From positions 1-62,468 of the forward strand of contig NZ_NRDF01000011.1 of assembly GCF_003130205.1 (NCBI RefSeq): a DNA stretch of 62,468 bases, read 5' to 3'. The stretch is from Aggregatibacter actinomycetemcomitans (GTDB lineage Bacteria > Pseudomonadota > Gammaproteobacteria > Enterobacterales > Pasteurellaceae). Numbering within the stretch: position 1 is the stretch's first letter; the number at the start of each line of letters is the position of its first letter. The notes beneath the pieces were generated by a model. That model worked only from the letters and a program-made list of their open reading frames with translations, did no database searches and was not told the origin of the DNA. The position numbers were made by a program, and so were the translations under genes. Below, in pieces: positions 52,023 to 59,979 of this stretch.

Positions 52023-53093
52023 TTAACCTCCGACCACGTCGATAATCATCACTTCCGATTGTGAACCCAAACGCATCGGTACGCCCCAGAAGCCATAACC
52101 GGAGGTCACGAAGAAGTGCCCGCCGTTAATTTGTTCGTAGCCGTAACTTAAACGATAAATGAATTTAACTATCAGATTTGCCGGGAAAATCTGCCCGTTA
52201 TGGGCATGCCCCGACACCTGAATATCAATAGGCAATGTGGCGTGCTGTTCAATTTCCGACGGGCGATGATCCAACAGAATAATCGGCAGATTGGTATCCA
52301 CGCCTTTCAGTAATTGTTCCGTGGAAGGACGATCGGTAACCAGATCGTCGTTACGCCCGATTAATACGAAGCGATTATCCACTACCAGGCTTTCATCCAT
52401 CAGCGGAATAATGCCGGCTTTACGAATTTCCCGCTCAATGCGCGCCTGATCGCCGAAGAAATCGTGGTTGCCGAGCGTGGCATAGACGCCGAGAGGGGCT
52501 TTCAGTTTGGCTAAGTGCGGTTGCATTTTCTCCGCCAAATAAGCGTTGACGTTATCATCCATAATGTCGCCCGGCAGCAGAATAATATCCACCTTTTCCC
52601 GTTGCATAATATCCGCGAGTTTATCCAGTTGCTTCCCACCGAAAAATTTCCCTAAATGGGTATCGCTTGCCATACCGATGCGCAACGGCTTCATCGGTTT
52701 GTCCAAATGCACCTGATAATGGCGCACCACCGGTGTGTAGGCGTTATATAAACCGACAGTAACAAAACTCAAAAAAAGGATTGGGTAAAGCCATTTTAAG
52801 GAATGACGCCATTTTTTGCGCAATAAATAGAGAAAACCGACAATCAAACTGCTGAACGTTGAAAAGAGTAAAAGGGTTAAAATCAGGGCGCTGACACGAA
52901 AACTTTCCGTGTAAAGACGTAACGGCGCACTTAATACGAGCGCATTTAGTACAAGAAATAGCACAATGGTCAGTGTGCAGCGTGTTTTGCCGTTAAGGTT
53001 AAATATCCAGTTAAGTGTTCGACTCAAACCAAATAGCATAAATTGCAGTGCCAGCATAGCGGCTAGCATGGTGATGTAATATCGGGTTTCCAT
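52023..53093 (-). CDS. Membrane-anchored metallophosphoesterase (YaeI/YkuE type)
   Basis: A 356-residue protein with four hydrophobic segments in the first 120 residues, followed by a calcineurin-like phosphoesterase domain. Metal motifs in order: GMASDTHLG (Asp144, His146), PGDIMDD (Asp176), LGNHDFF (Asn-His near 209-211), LLDHRP and GHAHNGQ near the end. It resembles proteins proposed to act on lipid phosphates such as UDP-diacylglucosamine, but the substrate is not known here. Its start lies next to the ybaB gap on the opposite strand. Confidence 0.88.
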   Translation of the reverse strand: METRYYITMLAAMLALQFMLFGLSRTLNWIFNLNGKTRCTLTIVLFLVLNALVLSAPLRLYTESFRVSALILTLLLFSTFSSLIVGFLYLLRKKWRHSLKWLYPILFLSFVTVGLYNAYTPVVRHYQVHLDKPMKPLRIGMASDTHLGKFFGGKQLDKLADIMQREKVDIILLPGDIMDDNVNAYLAEKMQPHLAKLKAPLGVYATLGNHDFFGDQARIEREIRKAGIIPLMDESLVVDNRFVLIGRNDDLVTDRPSTEQLLKGVDTNLPIILLDHRPSEIEQHATLPIDIQVSGHAHNGQIFPANLIVKFIYRLSYGYEQINGGHFFVTSGYGFWGVPMRLGSQSEVMIIDVVGG

Positions 53094-53277
53094 GATTTTT
53101 CCTGTTTACAGTGGCTCAAAAGTGCGGTGGTCTTTTTCAGTGAATTTAAAGGCGGATAATAATATGAATGGCGGGATGACGCAATGTGACGATAAAATTG
53201 ATCGTTTCCAAGCGGCAAATTTTTCGCTAAAATGCGTGCACTTTTTTACTCAACTTTTTAATAACGGAAGAAAATTT

Positions 53278-53607
53278 ATGTTCGGAAAAGGCGGATTGGG
53301 CAACTTAATGAAACAAGCCCAACAAATGCAAGATCGTATGCAAAAAATGCAGGAAGAAATTGCGCAACTGGAAGTGACCGGCGAATCCGGCGCGGGTTTG
53401 GTTAAAATCATCATCAATGGCGCCCACAACTGCCGTCGTGTAGAAATCGATCCTTCTTTAATGGAAGACGATAAAGAAATGTTGGAAGACTTAATTGCGG
53501 CGGCATTTAACGATGCGGTTCGCCGTGCCGAAGAGTTACAAAAAGAAAAAATGGCGTCGGTGACCGCCGGTATGTCTTTACCGCCTGGCTTCAAAATGCC
53601 GTTTTAA
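53278..53607 (+). CDS. ybaB: Nucleoid-associated protein YbaB/EbfC
   Basis: A 109-residue DNA-binding protein that forms tweezer-like dimers. It starts [20 protein letters not shown] with a Gln/Met-rich helix, and ends [12 protein letters not shown] as in the family. The start at 53278 was set by the family N-terminus and GGAAGA site; the frame is open for about 60 codons upstream. Length equals H. influenzae YbaB. Followed by recR, the usual order. Confidence 0.95.
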   Translation: MFGKGGLGNLMKQAQQMQDRMQKMQEEIAQLEVTGESGAGLVKIIINGAHNCRRVEIDPSLMEDDKEMLEDLIAAAFNDAVRRAEELQKEKMASVTAGMSLPPGFKMPF

Positions 53608-53625
53608 AAAACATTCTAAAAAACG

Positions 53626-53670
53626 ACCGCACTTTTTCTTCATTGACGGCAAAGTGCGGTTTATTTTTTA
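53626..53670. terminator. Inverted uptake-sequence pair between ybaB and recR
   Basis: ACCGCACTTT at 53626-53635 and AAAGTGCGGT at 53651-53660 form a 10-base stem, followed by a T-rich stretch. It may reduce read-through from ybaB into recR. Confidence 0.7.
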
Positions 53671-53691
53671 AGCAAATCCATCGAGAACCTT

Positions 53692-54294
53692 ATGCAAACC
53701 AGCCCCTTGTTAGAAAATCTGATCGAAAGTTTACGCGTATTGCCGGGCGTCGGTCCGAAATCCGCGCAGCGTATGGCGTATCATTTGTTGCAACGCAACC
53801 GCAGCGGCGGAATGCGGTTGGCGCAAGGGCTGACGGAAGCCATGTCGAAAATCGGGCATTGCGAACATTGTCGTACCTTTACGGAAAAAGAGGTGTGCAA
53901 CATTTGCAGTAATCCGCGCCGCCAAAATTCGGGCTTGCTTTGTGTGGTGGAAATGCCGGCGGATATTCTTGCCATCGAGCAAACGGGGCAGTTCTCCGGG
54001 CGTTATTTCGTGTTGATGGGGCATTTGTCGCCACTGGACGGTATCGGTCCGCGCGAAATCGGTTTGGATTTGCTGCAAAAACGCCTGCAAACGGAATCCT
54101 TCAATGAAGTGATTTTAGCCACCAACCCGACGGTGGAAGGCGACGCCACGGCTAACTACATTGCGGAGCTTTGCTTGCAACAAAACGTCAAAGTCAGCCG
54201 CATTGCGCACGGCATTCCGGTGGGCGGCGAATTGGAAATGGTGGACGGCACGACGCTGACCCATTCCTTCTTAGGTCGCCGCGAAATCGGCTAA
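53692..54294 (+). CDS. recR: Recombination mediator protein RecR
   Basis: A 200-residue protein that with RecO and RecF loads RecA at gaps. Helix-hairpin-helix ([20 protein letters not shown]) near residues 13-32, a zinc finger [16 protein letters not shown] near 57-72, then a Toprim domain ([17 protein letters not shown]) and Walker-like C-terminus. Length is typical. topB starts 31 bases later. Confidence 0.96.
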   Translation: MQTSPLLENLIESLRVLPGVGPKSAQRMAYHLLQRNRSGGMRLAQGLTEAMSKIGHCEHCRTFTEKEVCNICSNPRRQNSGLLCVVEMPADILAIEQTGQFSGRYFVLMGHLSPLDGIGPREIGLDLLQKRLQTESFNEVILATNPTVEGDATANYIAELCLQQNVKVSRIAHGIPVGGELEMVDGTTLTHSFLGRREIG

Positions 54295-54325
54295 TCCTCT
54301 TTTCCTGTCCCCAACGTTTCTTTCT

Positions 54326-56263
54326 ATGCGACTTTTTATAGCGGAAAAACCCAGTCTCGGACGCGCTATCGCCGATGTGTTGCCGAAACCGCACCAACGC
54401 GGCGACGGTTTTATTAAATGCGGCGAGAACGACTGCGTCACCTGGTGCGTGGGGCATTTGCTGGAACAGGCGGAACCCGATGCGTACGACGCGCGTTTCA
54501 AACAATGGCGGCTGGACGATTTGCCCATCGTACCGCAGAAATGGCAGCTCATTCCGAAAAAAGAAACCCACAAGCAGCTGAAAACCGTTGAAAAATTAGT
54601 GCAACAAGCGGACGTTTTGGTCAACGCCGGCGACCCCGATCGCGAAGGGCAGTTGTTGGTGGACGAAGTGTTCAGTTATCTCAACCTGTCGGCGGAAAAA
54701 CGCAATGCCATTCAGCGTTGTTTAATCAGCGATTTGAACCCAAGTGCGGTGGAAAAAGCCATCAAAAAATTGCAGCCGAATCGAGATTTTATCCCGCTTG
54801 CCACCTCCGCCTTAGCCCGCGCCCGAGCCGATTGGTTATACGGCATTAACATGACCCGTGCCTACACCATTCGCGGTCGCCAGGCGGGCTACGACGGCGT
54901 ACTTTCCGTCGGACGCGTGCAAACGCCGGTGCTGGGTTTGATCGTGCGTCGGGATTTGGAAATCGAACATTTCCAACCGAAAGATTTTTTTGAAGTGCTG
55001 GCTTGGGTGCGGGACCCGAAAGACGAAAAAACACCTGAAAAACCGACCGCACTTTTTTCCGCGTTATGGCAACCGAGCAAAGCCTGCGAAGATTATCAGG
55101 ACGACGACGGTCGTGTGCTGTCCTGCGCGTTGGCGGAAAATGTGGTAAAACGCATTACCGACCAGCCGGCGGAAGTCACCGATTACACGGACAAACGGGA
55201 AAAAGAAACGGCGCCTTTGCCTTATTCGTTATCCGCCCTACAAATCGATGCCGCGAAGCGTTTCGGGATGTCGGCGCAGGAGGTGTTGGATACGTGCCAG
55301 CGTTTGTATGAAACCCACAAATTGATTACTTACCCCCGCTCCGACTGTCGCTATTTGCCGCAAGAACATTTTGCCGACCGAATAGCGGTGATGAATGCGA
55401 TTTCCGGTCATTTAACCCAATTTCAGCCGTTGCCGGAAATCATCGATCCTGAACAGAAAAATCGTTGCTGGAACGATAAAAAAGTGGAGGCGCACCACGC
55501 CATTATCCCGACGGCAAAAAATCGTCCTGTGAGTTTGACCCTGGCAGAGCAAAATGTGTATTTTCTGATTGCCCGCCAATATCTCATGCAGTTTTGCCCG
55601 GACGCGGAATACCGAAAATGCAAAATTACGCTGAACATTGCTGGCGGCACTTTTGTGGCACAGGCGCGCAATTTGCAAATTGCCGGTTGGAAGCAACTCT
55701 GGGGCAAGGAAGACAGCGACGATGAACAACAGGACGCGCTGCTGCCCGTGGTAAAAAAAGGGCAAATATTGCATTGCGAAAAAGGTGAGATTGTCAGTAA
55801 AAAAACGCAACCGCCGAAACCCTTCACTGACGCGACTCTGCTTTCCGCCATGACAGGCATTGCGCGCTTCGTGCAGGATAAAGAATTGAGAAAAATCCTA
55901 CGTGAAACCGACGGCTTGGGCACCGAAGCCACCCGCGCGGGAATCATTGAGTTGTTGTTTAAACGCGGTTTTCTGTATAAAAAAGGACGCAATATTCACA
56001 GCACCGAGGCGGGGCGAATTCTGATTAACGCCTTGCCGGATGTGGCGACCCAGCCCGACATGACGGCGCATTGGGAGTCTCAGTTGGACGGCATTAGCCG
56101 CAAACAGGCGAGTTATCAGCAATTTATGGAAAACCTGACGCAACTTTTGCCGGAATTGTTGCATTACATTAATTTTTCCGCCTTGCGTGAGTTAAGCCGA
56201 CATAACTCGGGTGTCAAAAAGCAGGGTATTAAAAAGAAAACAGCGAGAGCCAAGAAAAGTTAG
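54326..56263 (+). CDS. topB: DNA topoisomerase III TopB
   Basis: A 645-residue type IA topoisomerase that decatenates DNA using single-strand passage. Toprim start [16 protein letters not shown] (residues 5-20) with [10 protein letters not shown] acidic residues near 104-113, and the active-site tyrosine Tyr336 in [12 protein letters not shown]. It ends with a short basic tail ([16 protein letters not shown]). A 20-base tandem duplication spans its stop codon. It lies in the order recR-topB-secG as in H. influenzae. Confidence 0.95.
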   Translation: MRLFIAEKPSLGRAIADVLPKPHQRGDGFIKCGENDCVTWCVGHLLEQAEPDAYDARFKQWRLDDLPIVPQKWQLIPKKETHKQLKTVEKLVQQADVLVNAGDPDREGQLLVDEVFSYLNLSAEKRNAIQRCLISDLNPSAVEKAIKKLQPNRDFIPLATSALARARADWLYGINMTRAYTIRGRQAGYDGVLSVGRVQTPVLGLIVRRDLEIEHFQPKDFFEVLAWVRDPKDEKTPEKPTALFSALWQPSKACEDYQDDDGRVLSCALAENVVKRITDQPAEVTDYTDKREKETAPLPYSLSALQIDAAKRFGMSAQEVLDTCQRLYETHKLITYPRSDCRYLPQEHFADRIAVMNAISGHLTQFQPLPEIIDPEQKNRCWNDKKVEAHHAIIPTAKNRPVSLTLAEQNVYFLIARQYLMQFCPDAEYRKCKITLNIAGGTFVAQARNLQIAGWKQLWGKEDSDDEQQDALLPVVKKGQILHCEKGEIVSKKTQPPKPFTDATLLSAMTGIARFVQDKELRKILRETDGLGTEATRAGIIELLFKRGFLYKKGRNIHSTEAGRILINALPDVATQPDMTAHWESQLDGISRKQASYQQFMENLTQLLPELLHYINFSALRELSRHNSGVKKQGIKKKTARAKKS

Positions 56264-56281
56264 CGAGAGCCAAGAAAAGTT
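56242..56281 (+). repeat. 20-base tandem duplication across the topB stop codon
   Basis: AGCGAGAGCCAAGAAAAGTT occurs twice in a row (56242-56261, 56262-56281) and the first bases recur once more. The stop TAG is formed at the unit junction, so the duplication leaves the protein unchanged. Confidence 0.95.
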
Positions 56282-56443
56282 AGCGGGAACGGAAAAGTGC
56301 GGTGGTTTTTTGCAGTGTTTTTTCTGATCGAATTTGCTCCAAACAGCCTAAAAATGCACAAAACGACTTGCGGAATGACAAGATATCCGCTAATATCTGC
56401 GCCGTTATTTTTCATTAAAATTTGCTAAATCAGAGAAGATAAA

Positions 56444-56794
56444 ATGTACTCAGCTTTGTTAATCATTTATTTGGTCGTTTCCATTGCCCTTATCGCGTTT
56501 ATCCTGTTACAACAAGGTAAAGGCGCGGATGCAGGCGCATCTTTCGGTGGTGGCGCGTCCGGTACGGTTTTCGGTTCTGCCGGTGCAGGTAACTTCCTGT
56601 CCAGAACCACAGCGATTTTAGCAACTGTCTTCTTTATTATCAGTATCGTTATCGGCAACATCAACTCGCACAGAAATAACGTAAAACAAGGCGCATTTGA
56701 TGATTTATCCGGCACAGCGGAACAAATTCAGCAGCAACAGCAACAACAAGCGCCGGCTGTATTAGATACAAAAAACAACGATATTCCTCAATAA
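56444..56794 (+). CDS. secG: Protein-export membrane protein SecG
   Basis: A 116-residue subunit of the SecYEG translocon with two membrane helices (about residues 2-22 and 50-70) and the conserved LLQQGKGADAGASFGGGASGTVFGSAGAGNFL loop between them. The C-terminus is Gln-rich (QQQQQQQAPA). It is followed by tRNA-Leu 15 bases after the stop, an arrangement common in gamma-proteobacteria. Confidence 0.95.
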   Translation: MYSALLIIYLVVSIALIAFILLQQGKGADAGASFGGGASGTVFGSAGAGNFLSRTTAILATVFFIISIVIGNINSHRNNVKQGAFDDLSGTAEQIQQQQQQQAPAVLDTKNNDIPQ

Positions 56795-56809
56795 AATGTA
56801 TCAAATTAA

Positions 56810-56895
56810 GCTCTGGTGGTGGAATTGGTAGACACGCTATCTTGAGGGGGTAGTGGCCGTAGGTCGTGCGAGTTCAAGTCTCGCCCAGAGCACCA
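56810..56895 (+). tRNA. tRNA-Leu (anticodon GAG)
   Basis: An 86-base class II tRNA with encoded CCA. The acceptor arms GCTCTGG and CCAGAGC pair fully; the anticodon stem CTATC/GGTAG holds loop TTGAGGG, giving GAG, which reads CUC and CUU. A long variable arm (TGGCCGTAGGTCG region) and the T arm GTTCAAGTC are visible. Leucine tRNA genes are integration targets for Haemophilus-type conjugative elements. Confidence 0.97.
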
Positions 56896-56978
56896 ATTTA
56901 GAAAAGATCGCATTTTTGCGGTCTTTTTTTATTGATTTTCTACATGTTATCTCACTATCTTAAATTAAGGAGTTTTCT

Positions 56979-57233
56979 ATGAAAAAATTATCTGCTTCCT
57001 TGCTTCTTGCCGGTTCATTGCTTGCTTTGGTTGGTTGTGAAGAAAAGAATCTGACAATTTATGATTATCTTCAGAACGAGGAACTGTTAAATAAAACATT
57101 AAATGAATGTATTAGTGGAGCTTTAAATGATGAACACAAATGTCAGACGGTAAAGGGTGCTTATGCCAATATAGATAGTTTTAAAAATGGTTCATTAAGT
57201 GAAGAACATTTAAAAATGCTTGGTAAAAAATAA
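56979..57233 (+). CDS. EexN-family (entry exclusion) lipoprotein
   Basis: An 84-residue lipoprotein: signal MKKLSASLLLAGSLLALVGC with Cys20 as the lipidated residue, followed by the EexN-like pattern TIYDYLQNEELLNKTLNEC and KCQTVKGAYA, with two later cysteines. Such proteins block incoming conjugation into cells that already hold the same element, and in pKM101-type systems the gene sits between virB5 and virB6 homologues. Here it stands alone, 83 bases behind tRNA-Leu, with AAGGAG as ribosome binding site. Family assignment is from memory. Confidence 0.7.
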   Translation: MKKLSASLLLAGSLLALVGCEEKNLTIYDYLQNEELLNKTLNECISGALNDEHKCQTVKGAYANIDSFKNGSLSEEHLKMLGKK

Positions 57234-57504
57234 TGTCTTTACTCGAATTGATACCTTTCTGAATGAATTTTTAACGAAAATTGCAGAGCATATCCAGAAA
57301 TTGTTATCGTTGGGGTGAGGTTATTCGATAGTTTACTTGAAACCACTTCTGATTTTTCAGATGTTGTTGGAAGAATTGGAAAGTAGAATTGCCTATAGCA
57401 ACACAAAGTTGTATTGGTTTTAAATTAATGGTGATTCCAATATGTATTCTGTTCTGTAGGCAATGATGGTATTTCCCGTGAGAATATTTACTGTAATAAA
57501 GAGT
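57234..57504 (+). other. Non-coding remainder behind the EexN gene
   Basis: No intact gene. One frame just after the EexN stop reads VFTRIDTFLNEFLTKIAEHI and ends at a TGA by 57319. This is reminiscent of the start of VirB6-type conjugation proteins, but the match is weak. The rest is AT-rich and stop-filled. Confidence 0.35.
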
Positions 57505-57536
57505 AAAAAAGCCTTGCTAAGTTCGCAAGGCTTTTT
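57505..57536. terminator. Bidirectional terminator downstream of nhaA
   Basis: AAAAGCCTTGC and GCAAGGCTTTTT enclose TAAGTTC, with A and T tracts on opposite sides. It ends nhaA transcription from the right. Confidence 0.9.
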
Positions 57537-57543
57537 GTTGATA

Positions 57544-58707
57544 TTAATTGGACGTCGTTTTTCTCAATAACCCATATCCTATAATAGCCGATACGCCGGA
57601 GCCTAATAAAATCCCTAAGCGTGAGAGGGTGTCGAAGCTATTATGAGGTGTTTCGCCGAATGCCAGTCCGGCGAGGAACATGGACATGGTGAAGCCGATG
57701 CCGCAGAGTACGGAGATGGCGAAAATCTGGTTGAAGTTGATGCCTTGCGGTAATTTGGCGAGACGTAATTTCACCGATAAATAACTGAACAGGAAGACGC
57801 CCAACGGTTTACCGACGATTAAGCCCAAAGCAATGCCGAGGGTGAGCGGTGAATTGAGGCTGGATAAGCCAACATTTTCCAATGATACGCCGGCGTTGGA
57901 GAAAGCGAATAAAGGTAAAATCAAATAGGCGCACCAGGGGGCAAGAATGTGTTCAAATTGGTGTAGCGGGCTTTCGCCGTTGCGCCCTTTTATCGGGATA
58001 CAAAAGCCGATAATCACGCCGGCAAGGGTGGCGTGAACGCCGGATTTTAATACGGAAGCCCATAAAATCAAACCGACGACCATATAAGCACAGAGAGCGC
58101 TCACTTTAAAACGGTTCATGGCGACTAAAATACTGATGGTGACGGTCACCATAATCAGTGCCGGCGTACTGAGTTCGTGGGAATAGAAAATGGCAATAAC
58201 GATAATGGCGCCGAGGTCGTCAATAATGGCTAATGCCAGTAGGAATACTTTAAGCGGAAGCGGCACGCGTTTGCCTAAAAGGGCGACGATGCCGACGGCA
58301 AAGGCGATGTCCGTTGCCATTGGGATTGCCCAGCCGGAGTGGATTTCAGGCGTGCCTTGCGCAATGAGAAAATAAATTAATGCCGGAACCACCATGCCGC
58401 CGATTGCCGCAATTGCCGGGAATATTGCCTGTTGATAGCTGGAGAGGGAACCTTCCAGCATTTCACGTTTTACTTCCATGCCGACCAAGACGAAGAAAAC
58501 CGCCATAAAGCCGTCGTTGACCCACATTAATAAGGGTTTGGCAATGCTGAATGCACCGAATTGAATGCTGACCGGAGTGTCGAGAAAATCAAAATAATGT
58601 TGGCTGAAAGCAGTGTTGGCAAGCACGATTGCCATGAGGGCAAAAATTAATAGTAATACGCCGCCCGAGGCTTCTGACCGGAAAAAAGTTTTAATGCGCC
58701 TAATCAA
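57544..58707 (-). CDS. nhaA: Na+/H+ antiporter NhaA (TTG start)
   Basis: A 387-residue inner-membrane antiporter with about 11-12 helices that exports sodium in exchange for protons. The paired aspartates of the transport site are in the [16 protein letters not shown] segment, and [21 protein letters not shown] is the preceding family signature. The start is TTG at 58707, 8 bases after GGGGAG; the protein then begins [15 protein letters not shown] after the start residue, as in family members. A longer frame from 58758 would add 17 hydrophobic residues without a ribosome binding site. Confidence 0.93.
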   Translation of the reverse strand: MIRRIKTFFRSEASGGVLLLIFALMAIVLANTAFSQHYFDFLDTPVSIQFGAFSIAKPLLMWVNDGFMAVFFVLVGMEVKREMLEGSLSSYQQAIFPAIAAIGGMVVPALIYFLIAQGTPEIHSGWAIPMATDIAFAVGIVALLGKRVPLPLKVFLLALAIIDDLGAIIVIAIFYSHELSTPALIMVTVTISILVAMNRFKVSALCAYMVVGLILWASVLKSGVHATLAGVIIGFCIPIKGRNGESPLHQFEHILAPWCAYLILPLFAFSNAGVSLENVGLSSLNSPLTLGIALGLIVGKPLGVFLFSYLSVKLRLAKLPQGINFNQIFAISVLCGIGFTMSMFLAGLAFGETPHNSFDTLSRLGILLGSGVSAIIGYGLLRKTTSN

Positions 58708-58878
58708 TGTGAATACTCCCCAAAATAGATAACTAATTAAAAAATAAAAGATAAACAAGAAGCAAAGAAGTTACCTTAGTTTGATATTTTTTTCAAGAAA
58801 ACGGGGAGTTTATTAATGAAATAAGATGTGATTGGCGATTTTTTAAGTCATTTATTTTGATTTTTAAATAAATACGTA

Positions 58879-59652
58879 TTAATTGATATTTTCTAAATAG
58901 GATTTTCCCAGTTGATTCATTTGTCGTTGAATCCAAATTTGTCTGCGTTTGGTATAGAGTACAGGCGCATTGACTTTGTAAATAATCGGATTAGGCAACA
59001 CGGCGGCTAAAAGTGCGGCTTCATTTTGCGATAAATTTTTTGCCGGCTTTTTGAAATAAAAACGGCTTGCCGCTTCCACGCCGTAAATGCCGTTCCCGAA
59101 TTCGGCAATATTTAAATACACTTCTAAAATGCGTTTTTTTGACCACAAGGTTTCCAGCATCAAGGTCGTCGGCACTTCAATGGCTTTACGCAACCAGCTT
59201 TGTCCGTGCCATAAATAGAGGTTCTTGGCGGTTTGTTGGGAAATGGTGGAGGCGCCACGAATTCGCGTGCTTTTTTGATTATGTGAAAAAGCGCTTTTTA
59301 TGGCGCTGAAATCAAAGCCGTAATGTTCGAGAAAATTCTGATCCTCGGCGGCAATGACAGCAAGCTGCATTTGCCAGGAAATTTCATCTAAGCTGACCCA
59401 ATCGTAGCGTGTTTCATAGTCAAAATCGCCGGAGAAGAAATGTGCCGCTTTCTGCTGCAGCATATAGGTGGAATAGGGAATGGGAACGAAGCGAAAGGCG
59501 AAAGTAATCGCTGTCATCGCCAACAAAAAACGGCATAAAAAACGCACCGCACTTTTGGTGGAGAGCTTCCTGAAAAAAGTAAATCTGCGCAACTTCAGGT
59601 TACGCAGATTTAGCCGTTTCAAAGGGAATTTAGCGATTTTTTTCTTGCTCAT
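58879..59652 (-). CDS. mtgA: Monofunctional biosynthetic transglycosylase MtgA
   Basis: A 257-residue inner-membrane GT51 glycosyltransferase that polymerises lipid II without a transpeptidase domain. N-terminal basic region, one membrane helix near residues 37-57, then the catalytic motifs [12 protein letters not shown] (Glu base), [16 protein letters not shown] and [15 protein letters not shown]. The first 30 residues have a repeated Leu/Arg pattern ([11 protein letters not shown]), whose DNA forms an inverted repeat. It overlaps the end of trpR by 23 bases. Confidence 0.95.
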   Translation of the reverse strand: MSKKKIAKFPLKRLNLRNLKLRRFTFFRKLSTKSAVRFLCRFLLAMTAITFAFRFVPIPYSTYMLQQKAAHFFSGDFDYETRYDWVSLDEISWQMQLAVIAAEDQNFLEHYGFDFSAIKSAFSHNQKSTRIRGASTISQQTAKNLYLWHGQSWLRKAIEVPTTLMLETLWSKKRILEVYLNIAEFGNGIYGVEAASRFYFKKPAKNLSQNEAALLAAVLPNPIIYKVNAPVLYTKRRQIWIQRQMNQLGKSYLENIN

Positions 59653-59938
59653 CGAGTTGTGTTTTTATCCAGTCAACGAAAGCGGGATCCATGGTTTTTA
59701 GCATATTGGATCCCCGTGTGATGGTTGCCGCGCTGGTGTTCAGGTTTTGCTGAATTTCCCGTTGCGGCAAATTTTTATTGAGTAACCGGGCGACGATTTG
59801 GAGCCGAAGCCCCAGCGCGTCGCGCTCATCCGGGGTTAGTAATAAGGTTAATACATCCTGTGCTTTGCCTTGTTCAAACGCGGTTTGCAGCATATTGAGA
59901 AAGGCGTTCCATTGTTCTAAATTGCGACTAATGTACAT
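59630..59938 (-). CDS. trpR: Trp operon repressor TrpR
   Basis: A 102-residue helix-turn-helix repressor that binds tryptophan. The reading head is [22 protein letters not shown] (about residues 62-84), preceded by [20 protein letters not shown]. Length is close to E. coli TrpR (108). A TrpR operator lies 13 bases before its start codon, so autoregulation is likely. The slt-trpR-mtgA order is that of H. influenzae; trpR and mtgA overlap and are probably coupled. Confidence 0.95.
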   Translation of the reverse strand: MYISRNLEQWNAFLNMLQTAFEQGKAQDVLTLLLTPDERDALGLRLQIVARLLNKNLPQREIQQNLNTSAATITRGSNMLKTMDPAFVDWIKTQLDEQEKNR

Positions 59939-59950
59939 ATTAACAATCCT

Positions 59951-59979
59951 ATACTATTAAACTAGTTCGCCTAGTATAG
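59951..59979 (-). promoter_or_regulatory. TrpR operator and -10 of trpR
   Basis: On the trpR strand 59970-59951 reads CGAACTAGTTTAATAGTATA, which matches 16 of 20 positions of the E. coli trp operator, including CGAACTAGTT. A TATACT -10 lies at 59979-59974, so the operator covers the transcription start. The -10 is inside the slt stop region, and an 8-base inverted repeat CTATACTA/TAGTATAG brackets the site. Confidence 0.8.

Noticed and set aside
57234-57504. Direct repeat of the tRNA-Leu 3' end as an attachment site
   Set aside because: I looked for a second copy of the tRNA end downstream and found none before nhaA.
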